Shown here: positions 36,767-45,841 of the stretch, in pieces | How positions within the stretch are numbered: position 1 is the first letter of the stretch | Layout: the number at the start of each line of letters is the position of its first letter | Assembly (NCBI RefSeq): GCF_000762405.1 | Contig: NZ_JRPQ01000071.1 | Location: 1-64,000 of the forward strand | DNA length: 64,000 nucleotides | Direction of reading: 5' to 3' | From: Hoylesella timonensis S9-PR14 | GTDB taxonomy: Bacteria; Bacteroidota; Bacteroidia; Bacteroidales; Bacteroidaceae | Made by a program: the position numbers and the translations under genes | The notes under the pieces: model-generated | Databases searched by the model: none | What the model was told of the DNA's origin: nothing | Seen by the model: only the letters and a program-made list of their open reading frames with translations

Positions 36767-39308
36767 GATAAGAAAAAGCGTTCAGTGATGCGGGTACGCC
36801 ATCTACGAGCGTCTCCGCACACACATTCATATAAGTTGTGTAGCTACCATTGTAATATTCTACGACCGCTATTCCGTTTTCGTCAGTCTTCAAATTCGGA
36901 TTCCAATATAAAGTACGACGCATCTCATCGGCATTGTTGTCAAAGTATCCACTCTCTGGATAGATGGGCGAATAAAAAGCCTTTGGCTCATCATATCCTT
37001 GAATCACTGTGCGACGGATGCCTCGTGATGGACGATAATTTTTGTTAGAACTCCAATTGTCAGCCATCTTAAACGCACAACGTACTACATACTTATTGAG
37101 TGCTATCTGACTGGCAGTGTCTACACGTAAATGAGTATAAGCATCGGTGAGTTCAGACTTCTGTATGCGATAGTTATCATCAACCGAATAAGCGTATCTG
37201 TTAAACTTGTCCATGTACAACATCGCCGTTTCTACCATGTCAAGGTCTTTCTCGATATAGGGCAGTTGTATCTCTTCTCCATTCACGCTATATCGCAACG
37301 GATTAACACCATATTGCGTTCCTTCTGGGTTAATAAGTGGGTTAAGGTTGTGCAAGAAAAATCCCACCTCATTTGATACATACTTCCCTTCATCGCGTAG
37401 TTTGTCGATATGTTTACGAATATTATAAAAGGCAAGAATATCTCGTTCAAAAGACTCGGTGTCTTTCAAAGTACTATGTCGCTTTTTACCTTTTACCACC
37501 ACCTCGTCTATCTGCAAAGCATTCGCTTCAAGTTGATTTGTTGTTAGCGAATCGACCAGTTGTTGCAGTGCCAAAGTGTCTACAGGGTCCTCCCAAGTGG
37601 GGTGCAACTCTCGCCAATCATAGGCTCTTAAGCCAGGTTCAAAGTTGCGATAAAGACTCACATCGGCATAACGATTCTTTTGCTTACCATTGCGTTTGGT
37701 CTGAATGACAGACTCCATACGACCATACATATCGTCCATTGGCAGACTGAAATTCCCTAATGAGTCGGTATAGGTAGCTCCCGACACATAAATCGTGTCG
37801 CGCTTACCTAACACTGTAACGGCAATATTAGACTGTTGCTTGCCAAACCAAGAGTCTACATGCCCATACAGGGTCAAGTTTGGTTCGGGCATTTGCTTCG
37901 GTTCAAACGGCTTCTCACCGATAAGCTGAGTTATATCGTATTGTCTCCAACCACGAATAAGCAACAAATTGTCTAACAATTTGCGCCTTCCCCTACTCCG
38001 TTCTTCAAAATAATACGCTGGTTGATGAATATAACCTCTTAAATCGGAAGTGAGCAGTAAGTCGGTCTCAATGGTTTGAGAGGCTGGTATATAGTCGGTT
38101 TGTTCACCATCACGTATGGCTATCGACACACTGGCATTGCGTACAGGTTTCCCCTCCGTATCGGTAACCCTTACCTCATAGCGTGCTCTCTGATAGGGCG
38201 TGTACACCTTACTATCGCTAACACCTTTCATGGTGATTGTCTTCTTTGGATAGGAAAAACAAAAACGGTCGCAAAGAGTATGTCCTGCTGCATTGATAAG
38301 CGACATACGCACAATGCCAGGAGGCAAGTCTGATTTCATGATTCGCAGTGTCTTCGACACTTTACCCACAAATTCTATGGTGTTGAAACTATGCGGTGTT
38401 CCTTGAGAAAAGGTGAACAAAGCCAAGGAATCTGTCAACGATTCTGAACTTCTCTTTACCGTTACATCGAAAGATGTTTCTCGATTTGCTACCGACATGG
38501 AATAACCTTGTGGCAAAGCTTTGGGCAACTCAAAACGATAAGTACTGCCTCGAAAAAGGATTTCTACATTGGCTGGTTGTTCACGAGGTGTATACATGAA
38601 GCTCCCCATCCCATCATGAATCGTAGAAATGGGAATTGTACGTTCGCCCGAAGGAGAAAGTAAGAATCCGTCAAGGTTTACAAAACCGCTGTCACGGCTC
38701 ACTGTTTCGAAACCAATCACAGAGGGAATGCCTTGCACCAAGTTACCACCCTCAGGGTAAAAACGAGCTTCTAACTCATCTTTTTGAGGAAGCGGACGTT
38801 GCGCCATACTCTTGTCCATGTTGTATACAGCAATACTTCTGGGAGACTCCTTATGTGTGAGCCGCTTCCGATATATGGGAATGGTTTGTGAAAAGTACGA
38901 CGCATCGTCAAAAGCCAACATCCAACGAGTGTAAGCTCGTATCTCATAATAACCCGTGAAAAAGGTATTCGTCAGGGCAATATGCCCTGCTCCCTCACCA
39001 TCGCGCAACTTAATGATATGGCGCTCCAATACATTGCCGAGCTGATCGAGCAATTCTACATAAAGCGGTTTGCTGATACTGCTCAACTGATTATTTGTAG
39101 CCGTTACAACATACGCCTTAAACCATATAGTATCACCTTGGTAATAGCTGCTGTTATCTAAATGCAAATGCACCTTCTCCCGTGGAAACGTTTTGGAAAA
39201 GGTTACAGCATTTGCAAAAAAACGTTCAAAAACAGAACTGTTTTGTGCTGTCGCAGGCAATGTTCCCAGCAACAACACAAATAGACTACAAATAATTTTA
39301 TCAATCAT
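36750..39308 (-). CDS. Large exported protein with macroglobulin (MG2)-like domains
   Basis: 852 aa from the ATG at 39308; the longer reading frame uses a TTG. A signal peptide ends near LPATAQ. The first domain has the MG2-like hallmark EKVHLHLDNSSYYQGDTIWFKAYV (cited by its ends, ~25-48), as in many Bacteroidetes surface proteins. Further Ig-like strands (~370-420) contain VTDTEGKPVRNASVSIAIRD, a carboxypeptidase-regulatory or MG pattern. Part of the C-terminal half (~590-640) has VVVKGKKR, resembling the linker before a TonB plug, but no barrel follows. Function unknown. It lies 48 bases after nhaD on the same strand. Confidence 0.65.
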   Translation of the reverse strand: MIDKIICSLFVLLLGTLPATAQNSSVFERFFANAVTFSKTFPREKVHLHLDNSSYYQGDTIWFKAYVVTATNNQLSSISKPLYVELLDQLGNVLERHIIKLRDGEGAGHIALTNTFFTGYYEIRAYTRWMLAFDDASYFSQTIPIYRKRLTHKESPRSIAVYNMDKSMAQRPLPQKDELEARFYPEGGNLVQGIPSVIGFETVSRDSGFVNLDGFLLSPSGERTIPISTIHDGMGSFMYTPREQPANVEILFRGSTYRFELPKALPQGYSMSVANRETSFDVTVKRSSESLTDSLALFTFSQGTPHSFNTIEFVGKVSKTLRIMKSDLPPGIVRMSLINAAGHTLCDRFCFSYPKKTITMKGVSDSKVYTPYQRARYEVRVTDTEGKPVRNASVSIAIRDGEQTDYIPASQTIETDLLLTSDLRGYIHQPAYYFEERSRGRRKLLDNLLLIRGWRQYDITQLIGEKPFEPKQMPEPNLTLYGHVDSWFGKQQSNIAVTVLGKRDTIYVSGATYTDSLGNFSLPMDDMYGRMESVIQTKRNGKQKNRYADVSLYRNFEPGLRAYDWRELHPTWEDPVDTLALQQLVDSLTTNQLEANALQIDEVVVKGKKRHSTLKDTESFERDILAFYNIRKHIDKLRDEGKYVSNEVGFFLHNLNPLINPEGTQYGVNPLRYSVNGEEIQLPYIEKDLDMVETAMLYMDKFNRYAYSVDDNYRIQKSELTDAYTHLRVDTASQIALNKYVVRCAFKMADNWSSNKNYRPSRGIRRTVIQGYDEPKAFYSPIYPESGYFDNNADEMRRTLYWNPNLKTDENGIAVVEYYNGSYTTYMNVCAETLVDGVPASLNAFSYPIRKK

Positions 39309-39356
39309 GTTTTTCCAGATTATATTATTATCAACCAATCGTAATCAGCGATAAGT

Positions 39357-40709
39357 TTATATAACTGTCGGGAAAATGAAAGTACGGATAACCCAATAAC
39401 ATAGGATTCCTGATAAATAACTCACCAAAGCGATCCAACTAACGTGCTTGAGATACCAACCAAAGGTTATCTTCTCCAATCCCATGACAACCACGCCAGC
39501 AGCACTACCCACGATAAGGATAGAACCTCCTACGCCAGCACAGTATGCCAACAACTGCCAGAAGATGCCATCTACTGCCATATCTCCTGCTGCCTCAATT
39601 GGATACATGCCCATACACCCAGCCACTAATGGAACATTATCAACGATACTTGAAATAACACCGATGATACCTGTCACCATGTAATGGTTACCGTTAGATA
39701 CGTCATTGAGCCATTTGCCAAGTCCTTCTAACACACCTATTTGCTCCAAACTCGCTACTGCCATGAGGATACCGAGGAAGAACAAGATCGTGGACATATC
39801 AATATTAGATAACAAATTGCTTACACGCTTGGCCATACTGTCCTTTTTGCGATGCAATCGGCGATAAAACACCTCGGTCACAGTCCATAACACACCCAAC
39901 ACTAAGAGGATACCCACAAATGGAGGTAAATGTGTAATGCTCTTAAAAATAGGAACGAACATTAATCCACCCACACCCAAGAAGAAAATTATCTTGCGCT
40001 GTGTACTGCTAAAGTCAAGCACCTGATAGTCGGAGGTAACATGAACATCAGTAGGTTCTAACTCGCCCTTCAATTGATATTGCAAAATAAACGCTGGTAC
40101 GATCATCGCTACCAACGATGGAACAAAGATCTCCTCAATGACACCTGCTGTGGTGATGGTTCCCTTGTTCCACAACATAATGGTAGTAACGTCTCCAATG
40201 GGCGAAAAAGCTCCACCTGAATTGGCTGCTATAATAACCAAGGCGGCATAGATAAGACGGTCTTCGTGTGACTTCACCAGTTTGCGCAGTATCATAATCA
40301 TCACGATACTGGTAGTAAGGTTGTCGAGCACAGCCGACAGGAAGAAAGTCATAAAGGCAATGCGCCACAACAATGAGCGCTTGCTCTTGGTCTTCATGAC
40401 ACCTCGCACAAAGTTGAAACCGCCGTTTTGGTCGACTACTTCTACAATCGTCATCGCTCCCATCAAGAAGAACAAGGTTGTAGACGTGCTACCCAAATGC
40501 TTTTCAATCACACTACTCACCTCGTTTACCAACTCTTGTCCAGAGAACCCAGGCAAATAGGTATTAGGATCCAGCATAAACAGTGTCCAACAGGCCACAA
40601 ACATCAGCAAAGCAACAGCTGCCTTGTTCACTTTTGTAACACTCTCGATGGCTATAAATAAATAGCCAATACAAAAAACGATAACAATCGCTAATGTCAA
40701 AGATGCCAT
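39357..40709 (-). CDS. nhaD: Na+/H+ antiporter, NhaD type
   Basis: 450 aa, with about 10-12 hydrophobic segments. NhaD/ArsB-like (ion transporter superfamily) signatures include VLDNLTTSIVMIMILRKLV, AANSGGAFSPIGDVTTIMLW, and SSIVDNVPLVAGCMGMY, with Asp/Asn/Thr residues of the two re-entrant ion sites. It exchanges Na+ for H+ and maintains pH and sodium balance. It has its own perfect promoter (40849-40880) and a leader of about 130 bases. Confidence 0.9.
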   Translation of the reverse strand: MASLTLAIVIVFCIGYLFIAIESVTKVNKAAVALLMFVACWTLFMLDPNTYLPGFSGQELVNEVSSVIEKHLGSTSTTLFFLMGAMTIVEVVDQNGGFNFVRGVMKTKSKRSLLWRIAFMTFFLSAVLDNLTTSIVMIMILRKLVKSHEDRLIYAALVIIAANSGGAFSPIGDVTTIMLWNKGTITTAGVIEEIFVPSLVAMIVPAFILQYQLKGELEPTDVHVTSDYQVLDFSSTQRKIIFFLGVGGLMFVPIFKSITHLPPFVGILLVLGVLWTVTEVFYRRLHRKKDSMAKRVSNLLSNIDMSTILFFLGILMAVASLEQIGVLEGLGKWLNDVSNGNHYMVTGIIGVISSIVDNVPLVAGCMGMYPIEAAGDMAVDGIFWQLLAYCAGVGGSILIVGSAAGVVVMGLEKITFGWYLKHVSWIALVSYLSGILCYWVIRTFIFPTVI

Positions 40710-40848
40710 AAACTAAAAACTTAAAACCTTTTTAATGAAAATAAACGGACATACAGGCATTGTTCTTTAGAATGCCCTCCGCCCACATTTTTATTGCTCA
40801 CAACCTATAAAAGAGCATTTGTTAGTTCTTCTTAGATTAAATTGTTTG

Positions 40849-40880
40849 CAAAGATAAGTTTTGAAAACTATTCTACCAAA
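40849..40880 (-). promoter_or_regulatory. Bacteroidetes promoter for nhaD
   Basis: On the minus strand, TTTG (40877-40880), 20 bases, TATCTTTG (40849-40856). It fits the consensus exactly. It lies in the 413-base gap 40710-41122, which otherwise holds only the stem-loop at 40991-41023. Confidence 0.75.
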
Positions 40881-40990
40881 TAAAAGCAGGTGTTTATTTT
40901 TACAATTGCTGTTTTGTCATCTTGGTATGTCATATCAAGGCTATTATCATCTTGTTGCTACAGTTCTTTTGGAAAATAACGTAAAGAGAC

Positions 40991-41023
40991 TACCCCAGTT
41001 CGGACTAAGCCCAAACCGGGGTA
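40991..41023 (-). terminator. Stem-loop downstream of susD
   Basis: TACCCCAGTT (40991-41000) pairs with AACCGGGGTA (41014-41023), nine of ten matched, with a 13-base loop. It lies 100 bases beyond the susD stop on that strand. The following minus-strand tract (AGTCTCTTTACG) is only weakly T-rich, so termination is probable but not certain. Confidence 0.5.
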
Positions 41024-41122
41024 ATTGCTTAAAGAGGATAAAACGAGCTTCGTTATTCCTAAAAAAGGTCAAACACTCATGACTCTTTTAAGGGTAAGAC
41101 TCGTGAGAAAGCCTTGCAGAAA

Positions 41123-42640
41123 CTATTTGATGTATCCCGCGTTCTGACGTATAAGACCTTTGGTGATACGCAGCTCATAATCTGGTACGGGCAAATTCCA
41201 ACGATTGGGCGTCACGGCACTTAGTGTCTTGTCCTTTAAGAGGTTGTTGGTTCGCATAAGATCCCAACGATAATGCCCCTCATACGCCAACTCATGCCGC
41301 CTTTCCAGCAAAATGGCTTTCAACAATGATTGCGTATCAGGAAAATCAGACACAGTGAATCGTTTCGGTTTCATACCATCAGGGAAGGCTCGCTGGTGGA
41401 TGTCGTTGAGTTGATCAACAGCCTGTCGTGAAACACTGTTGGTGGTACGGACAAGCGTCTCAGCATAAGTGAGTTTCATCTCTGTCAGTCGCATATAGAT
41501 AACATCGTCGTACATGCCTCCACAGTATTTGCGAGTAGTGAGGTCGTTAGGGTTGTCAGAAGTCGAACCTGTCACGATAAGCTGTGAACGTCGAACATCG
41601 TTAGACGCATAATTCTCGACAGCAGTTCGAGGTATATAGAAAAGTCGTTTTTGATAATACCGCATACCGTTCGGGTAATTGGCAGTGTATATGCGGCTTG
41701 GCTCGAAGAACATAAGCTCGCTACTGTACGTTGTAGGGTTGGGATAGCCTGTTGACTGCGAGAACTCATTAGATGGGAAAAGGTTGTCCGTATATTCGTT
41801 AGGCGAATTAGAGAAACCATACGCTCCACTGTTCAGTACTTCTGCCGCATATTTTTCAGCCAACTGCAACTCTTCCATGGTGTTCGTAAACGTTCCCTTA
41901 TAAAGGTAAACGCGACTAAGCAACCCCTGTGCAACGCTTTTGTTGGCTCTAACTCGAGCCGATGGTGAAGGAACAGACTGCGGTAAGTCAACAATGGCTT
42001 CTTGAAGGTCGTTAATGATTTGTTTCCAACATTCAGCATTACTTACACGCGGCTGGTGATTGTTGGGATCATATCCTTTATAAGGTTCAAGACGCATCAC
42101 CAAACCGTCTCCCGCATCATTGCCAAGAAGGGCTTGGTCACCAAACAGACAAAGCATATAGAAGTAAGCGTATGCCCTAATAAACTTAGCCTCAGCAATA
42201 TGTTGGCGTTTCACTTCGTCCTTGTATTGACCATACGCCTCAACACCATGGATAACGTTGTTGGCGTAGTCGATTACATTGTAGCCCCATTGCCATACAT
42301 AGTATAACAATTGGTCGTGTTCGTTGGCAGTGTATTGACTGGTCTCAACCGCCACGAGCGTTGTAGACGATGGTCGTACTTTGAGATTGTCAGTCGTTAA
42401 GTCAGCCAACATGAGGGCATAACCCATGTTGGAATAATTGTTCTGATCTTGCGGAGCACCGCTAAGAAAGACGTTAAGCCTCACATAACTTCCCGTAAGA
42501 GCCGCTTCGGCTGTTTTTTGAGTACGATATACCTTTTCGTCAACGTACACGTTCTCTGGTTCCATGTCCAAATCACAGCTAAACAGTGAGAAGACGAGGA
42601 CTGTAGAGAGCAGTGTTCGCAAATGATTTTTATATTTCAT
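41123..42640 (-). CDS. RagB/SusD-family nutrient-binding outer-membrane lipoprotein
   Basis: 505 aa. Lipoprotein signal with lipobox LFSC (Cys22). SusD features include the TPR-like helical core (AEAALTGSYVRLN, AKFIRAYAYFYMLCLFGDQALL) and the C-terminal RRHELAYEGHYRWDLMRTNNLL signature (cited by its ends). The protein is the lid of a SusCD-type importer and binds the substrate at the cell surface. It is the last gene of a minus-strand operon, 36 bases after susC. No glycosidase is linked, so a peptide or other non-glycan substrate is possible. Confidence 0.92.
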   Translation of the reverse strand: MKYKNHLRTLLSTVLVFSLFSCDLDMEPENVYVDEKVYRTQKTAEAALTGSYVRLNVFLSGAPQDQNNYSNMGYALMLADLTTDNLKVRPSSTTLVAVETSQYTANEHDQLLYYVWQWGYNVIDYANNVIHGVEAYGQYKDEVKRQHIAEAKFIRAYAYFYMLCLFGDQALLGNDAGDGLVMRLEPYKGYDPNNHQPRVSNAECWKQIINDLQEAIVDLPQSVPSPSARVRANKSVAQGLLSRVYLYKGTFTNTMEELQLAEKYAAEVLNSGAYGFSNSPNEYTDNLFPSNEFSQSTGYPNPTTYSSELMFFEPSRIYTANYPNGMRYYQKRLFYIPRTAVENYASNDVRRSQLIVTGSTSDNPNDLTTRKYCGGMYDDVIYMRLTEMKLTYAETLVRTTNSVSRQAVDQLNDIHQRAFPDGMKPKRFTVSDFPDTQSLLKAILLERRHELAYEGHYRWDLMRTNNLLKDKTLSAVTPNRWNLPVPDYELRITKGLIRQNAGYIK

Positions 42641-42676
42641 CTTATGTTTTCCTTAGATAATGAACTACCTTTCGTT

Positions 42677-45600
42677 TTAGAATGTTGCACTCACGCCAAA
42701 CTGCATACTGCGAGACGATGGCATGGTGCAGTTGTCATATCCTGACGCTGTGACCGAAGAGCCAAAAGCACTAACCTCTGGATCCAGTCCGCTGTAACCT
42801 GTCACGGTGAACAGGTTCGTAAACGTTGCATAGACACGCAGCTGCCTACATAGCTTATACCGGCGTAACAATGCAGGTGAAACATGGTAGGACAAAGTAA
42901 GCGTTTTTAGTCTTAGATAAGAGTTGTTCTCCAAAAAGCGATCAGAAGTAACGGCAGTGGTGTAGTCGTAAGCTCCGATAATAGAGGCATTGTTGAGCTT
43001 TGGAATATCGGTTACCTGCCCTGGCACCTGCCAAAGGTTCATCATCTCCTTGGACAAGTTGGTGGCGTTCTGGGTGTAGGTAAGCATCGTAGCTCGAGTG
43101 GCGTTAATCATGTGGCTACCCAACGCGTAGTTAAAGAAGATATCAAGCTCAAAATTACGATACGTTAGCGAGTTGCTAATCGATCCATAAACCGTTGGCA
43201 AAGCCGTTCCACAAACAAATTTGTTGAGTTGCGATGTTTCGTTATTGGCTGCTGGTGGTACCGTAGATTGGGTTCCGTCAGCGTAAGTCCAGAGAGGATC
43301 TCCAGTATTTGGATCCACGCCTGCCCATCGATGCAGGTACCACTGGGCTGCCGCCTTTCCCTCTTGATAATACTTAAAAGAGCTGTTCAGCTGGTCAAGC
43401 TGATTGCCTTCGAAGTTTAATTTAAGTATTTTATTCGTTGTCGTGGAGACATTGAGTACCGTTTGCCAACCAAAATTCTTGCCAACAACATTCTCACTAA
43501 TGATTTGAAGGTCAAGCCCAGAATTCATCATGTCGGCAATGTTTTGATTTTCTTTTTTATATCCCGTGTATAAAGGGAGGTTAGAAGGGAAGAGCATGTT
43601 GGTAGTCTTCTTGTAATAATAGTCCAACGTGAGCTTGAGACGACTTTTGAATGCCTCTAAGTCAAGACCTCCATTCCAAGTCAAGGTATGTTCCCAGTTG
43701 AGGTTATCATTGCCAGGTTGCGACATTTGCAGATAGTTGCGGTCGCCATAGTTGACGGCAGAATTGAGTTTATAGGTTGCTTGGGCACCATAGTAACTAT
43801 TGTTGCCGTCTTTGCTTGACACACCAAACGATGCGCGCAGTTTGGCTTGGTTAATAAAAGGCAGTGCCTTACGAAAGAAGCGCTCGTTTGACATACGCCA
43901 TCCGGCACTCACTGACGGTGTTCCTAAGTAACGGTGTGAACGATTAAATCGAGAAGACCCATCTATACGATAGGTCAAGCCCAACATGTATTTCATTCGA
44001 TACTGATAGTTCAATCGCGCAAAGGCAGAGAATAGAGCCGACTGTTGCGAATAGGCACTGATGACACGTTTGGATCGGGCAGCGCCAACTCCAACCAAAT
44101 CAGGACTAAAGAAATCATCTCCTGCCACAGCGTTCAAACGTTCACGAGTGTACTCATAACTCTGTCCTACAATGCCTTGCATGAAGTGATCGCCAAACAC
44201 CTTGTTGACATTCAGCGTATTGGTCACCACATATTTCGTGTTGAGTGTGGTGGTTTCTTGTGCTTGATTTCCAGCGACGCCCTTGACATGGTCGGGTAAA
44301 GCTCCTTTCCTAATGGACGAAAAAGAATTGTATAAATCTGTTCCAATCTCTGAACGGAGTATCAACCAACTCATGGGATGCCACTCAAGATATGCGTTTC
44401 CGATAGTTCGGGTGTCCTCGCTGCCTTCGTCATTGATATAAGCCTGCGCCACAGGGTTGTAGGTCTCGGGGTCACCTTTACTGTTAGGTGCATATCCGTA
44501 ATAATACGATCCGTCTTCGTCATATATAGGAAGGTTGGGTGCTTTCTTAATCGCTGATGCAAAGATTTCAGGAGCTTGCAAGGCGTTGTTGTCCAAACGG
44601 GAAATAGAAACGTTGACGCCAAGATCGAGTTTTGAACTGATTGCAGTAGTAAGGTTCAGTCGTGCTGAATAACGTTTCATGTTGTTATTGATGACATACG
44701 AGTCGTTATCTGACGCTGCCAAGCTCAAGAAATAAACCGTCTTTTGAGTTCCACCAGAGAACGAAGCGGAGATGTTGTGGCTCACTGCCGTTCGTGTAAC
44801 CGCATCAATCCAATCGGTGTCATAGAGTTCAGGGAAGTTCATCCCATTAAAATATTGTGAATAGATTTGCGCATACTGCTTTCCGTTGAGCAATTTGAGC
44901 TTGCCCAAGGGATTGTCCACACCCAGAGTGTAGTTAACCGTAACACGAGGACGAGCCTTACTACCCTTCTTGGTAGTGATAAGTACTACTCCAGAGGCGC
45001 CACGCGAACCATATATAGCAGTGGCAAAAGCATCCTTTAGAATTTCGATACTCTCAATATCATCAGGGTTGAGCGTAGCAAGTGGATTCTTTTCGAACGA
45101 ATATTTTAGGTCAGTGTTATATTGTAAGGACCCGCCACCAGTTTGCATACCCATCATGGAGGCAGCAGGTATCGCTCCTCCAGATACATCGGTGGAGTTG
45201 GCAGAACGGTCTGTACCGTAGATAGGCACACCATCGATGACATAAAGGGGGTTGTTGTCTCCGATGATGGAGCTTAAACCACGAATGGTCAAGACGTTAG
45301 CAGAGCCCAAAGCACCCGACGATGTGGTCATGAAAACACCTGGAGCCTTGCCTTGCAACATCTGGTCCACAGACCGAAAGGAGACATTGTCATCGAGCTT
45401 TACCGATGCCACCGAACCCGTGAGGTCACGACGCTCTTGCTTGCTATAACCAGTCACAACAAGGTCGGCAAGTACAATATCTTTGCTTTCGTGGAGCATG
45501 ATATCCATGCGATTCGACTTTCCAACGATTCGCTGCTCTTTGTCAAACCCAATAATGCTGAACGATAATGTATCTCCGACAGAGGCAATAATATTGTACG

Positions 45601-45772
45601 CTCCCGTTTGGTTGGTAGTTGTATGCACATTCGTGTGTTTGACAACGACCGAAACCCATTCTATAGGGTTACCATTACGATCTACCACGTTGCCGGTGAT
45701 GGGCTTTTGTTGAGCGCGAATCGACACGCATGATAGAAAGATTAGAAAAAGAATGAAAAGAACTTTTTTCAT
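42677..45772 (-). CDS. RagA/SusC-family TonB-dependent outer-membrane transporter
   Basis: 1031 aa. A signal peptide ends at SIRAQ; residues ~25-100 are a carboxypeptidase D regulatory-like beta-sandwich (GNVVDRNGNPIEWVSVVVK); the TonB plug follows (SVDQMLQGKAPGVFM, NPLYVIDGVPIYG, IESIEILKDAFATAIYGSRGA cited by its start); then a 22-strand barrel ending in a terminal aromatic (GVSATF). The TonB-box-like region is LADLVVTGYSKQERR. It works with the adjacent SusD lipoprotein. An intrinsic-terminator-like hairpin ends six bases before its ATG. Confidence 0.93.
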   Translation of the reverse strand: MKKVLFILFLIFLSCVSIRAQQKPITGNVVDRNGNPIEWVSVVVKHTNVHTTTNQTGAYNIIASVGDTLSFSIIGFDKEQRIVGKSNRMDIMLHESKDIVLADLVVTGYSKQERRDLTGSVASVKLDDNVSFRSVDQMLQGKAPGVFMTTSSGALGSANVLTIRGLSSIIGDNNPLYVIDGVPIYGTDRSANSTDVSGGAIPAASMMGMQTGGGSLQYNTDLKYSFEKNPLATLNPDDIESIEILKDAFATAIYGSRGASGVVLITTKKGSKARPRVTVNYTLGVDNPLGKLKLLNGKQYAQIYSQYFNGMNFPELYDTDWIDAVTRTAVSHNISASFSGGTQKTVYFLSLAASDNDSYVINNNMKRYSARLNLTTAISSKLDLGVNVSISRLDNNALQAPEIFASAIKKAPNLPIYDEDGSYYYGYAPNSKGDPETYNPVAQAYINDEGSEDTRTIGNAYLEWHPMSWLILRSEIGTDLYNSFSSIRKGALPDHVKGVAGNQAQETTTLNTKYVVTNTLNVNKVFGDHFMQGIVGQSYEYTRERLNAVAGDDFFSPDLVGVGAARSKRVISAYSQQSALFSAFARLNYQYRMKYMLGLTYRIDGSSRFNRSHRYLGTPSVSAGWRMSNERFFRKALPFINQAKLRASFGVSSKDGNNSYYGAQATYKLNSAVNYGDRNYLQMSQPGNDNLNWEHTLTWNGGLDLEAFKSRLKLTLDYYYKKTTNMLFPSNLPLYTGYKKENQNIADMMNSGLDLQIISENVVGKNFGWQTVLNVSTTTNKILKLNFEGNQLDQLNSSFKYYQEGKAAAQWYLHRWAGVDPNTGDPLWTYADGTQSTVPPAANNETSQLNKFVCGTALPTVYGSISNSLTYRNFELDIFFNYALGSHMINATRATMLTYTQNATNLSKEMMNLWQVPGQVTDIPKLNNASIIGAYDYTTAVTSDRFLENNSYLRLKTLTLSYHVSPALLRRYKLCRQLRVYATFTNLFTVTGYSGLDPEVSAFGSSVTASGYDNCTMPSSRSMQFGVSATF

Positions 45773-45778
45773 AGTGCT

Positions 45779-45826
45779 AAAAAAGAAAGCTTCTCCTATG
45801 CACTCGGTGGCAACGGAAGAAGCTTT
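45779..45826 (-). terminator. Terminator-like hairpin immediately before susC ATG
   Basis: On the minus strand, AAAGCTTCT pairs with AGAAGCTTT (45818-45826 with 45786-45794), with extra pairing just inside, followed by CTTTTTTAG. The U-run ends six bases before the susC start codon. It fits an intrinsic terminator between the kelch gene and susC, with possible read-through or attenuation. Confidence 0.7.
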
Positions 45827-45841
45827 GTTATTTTTATATTG

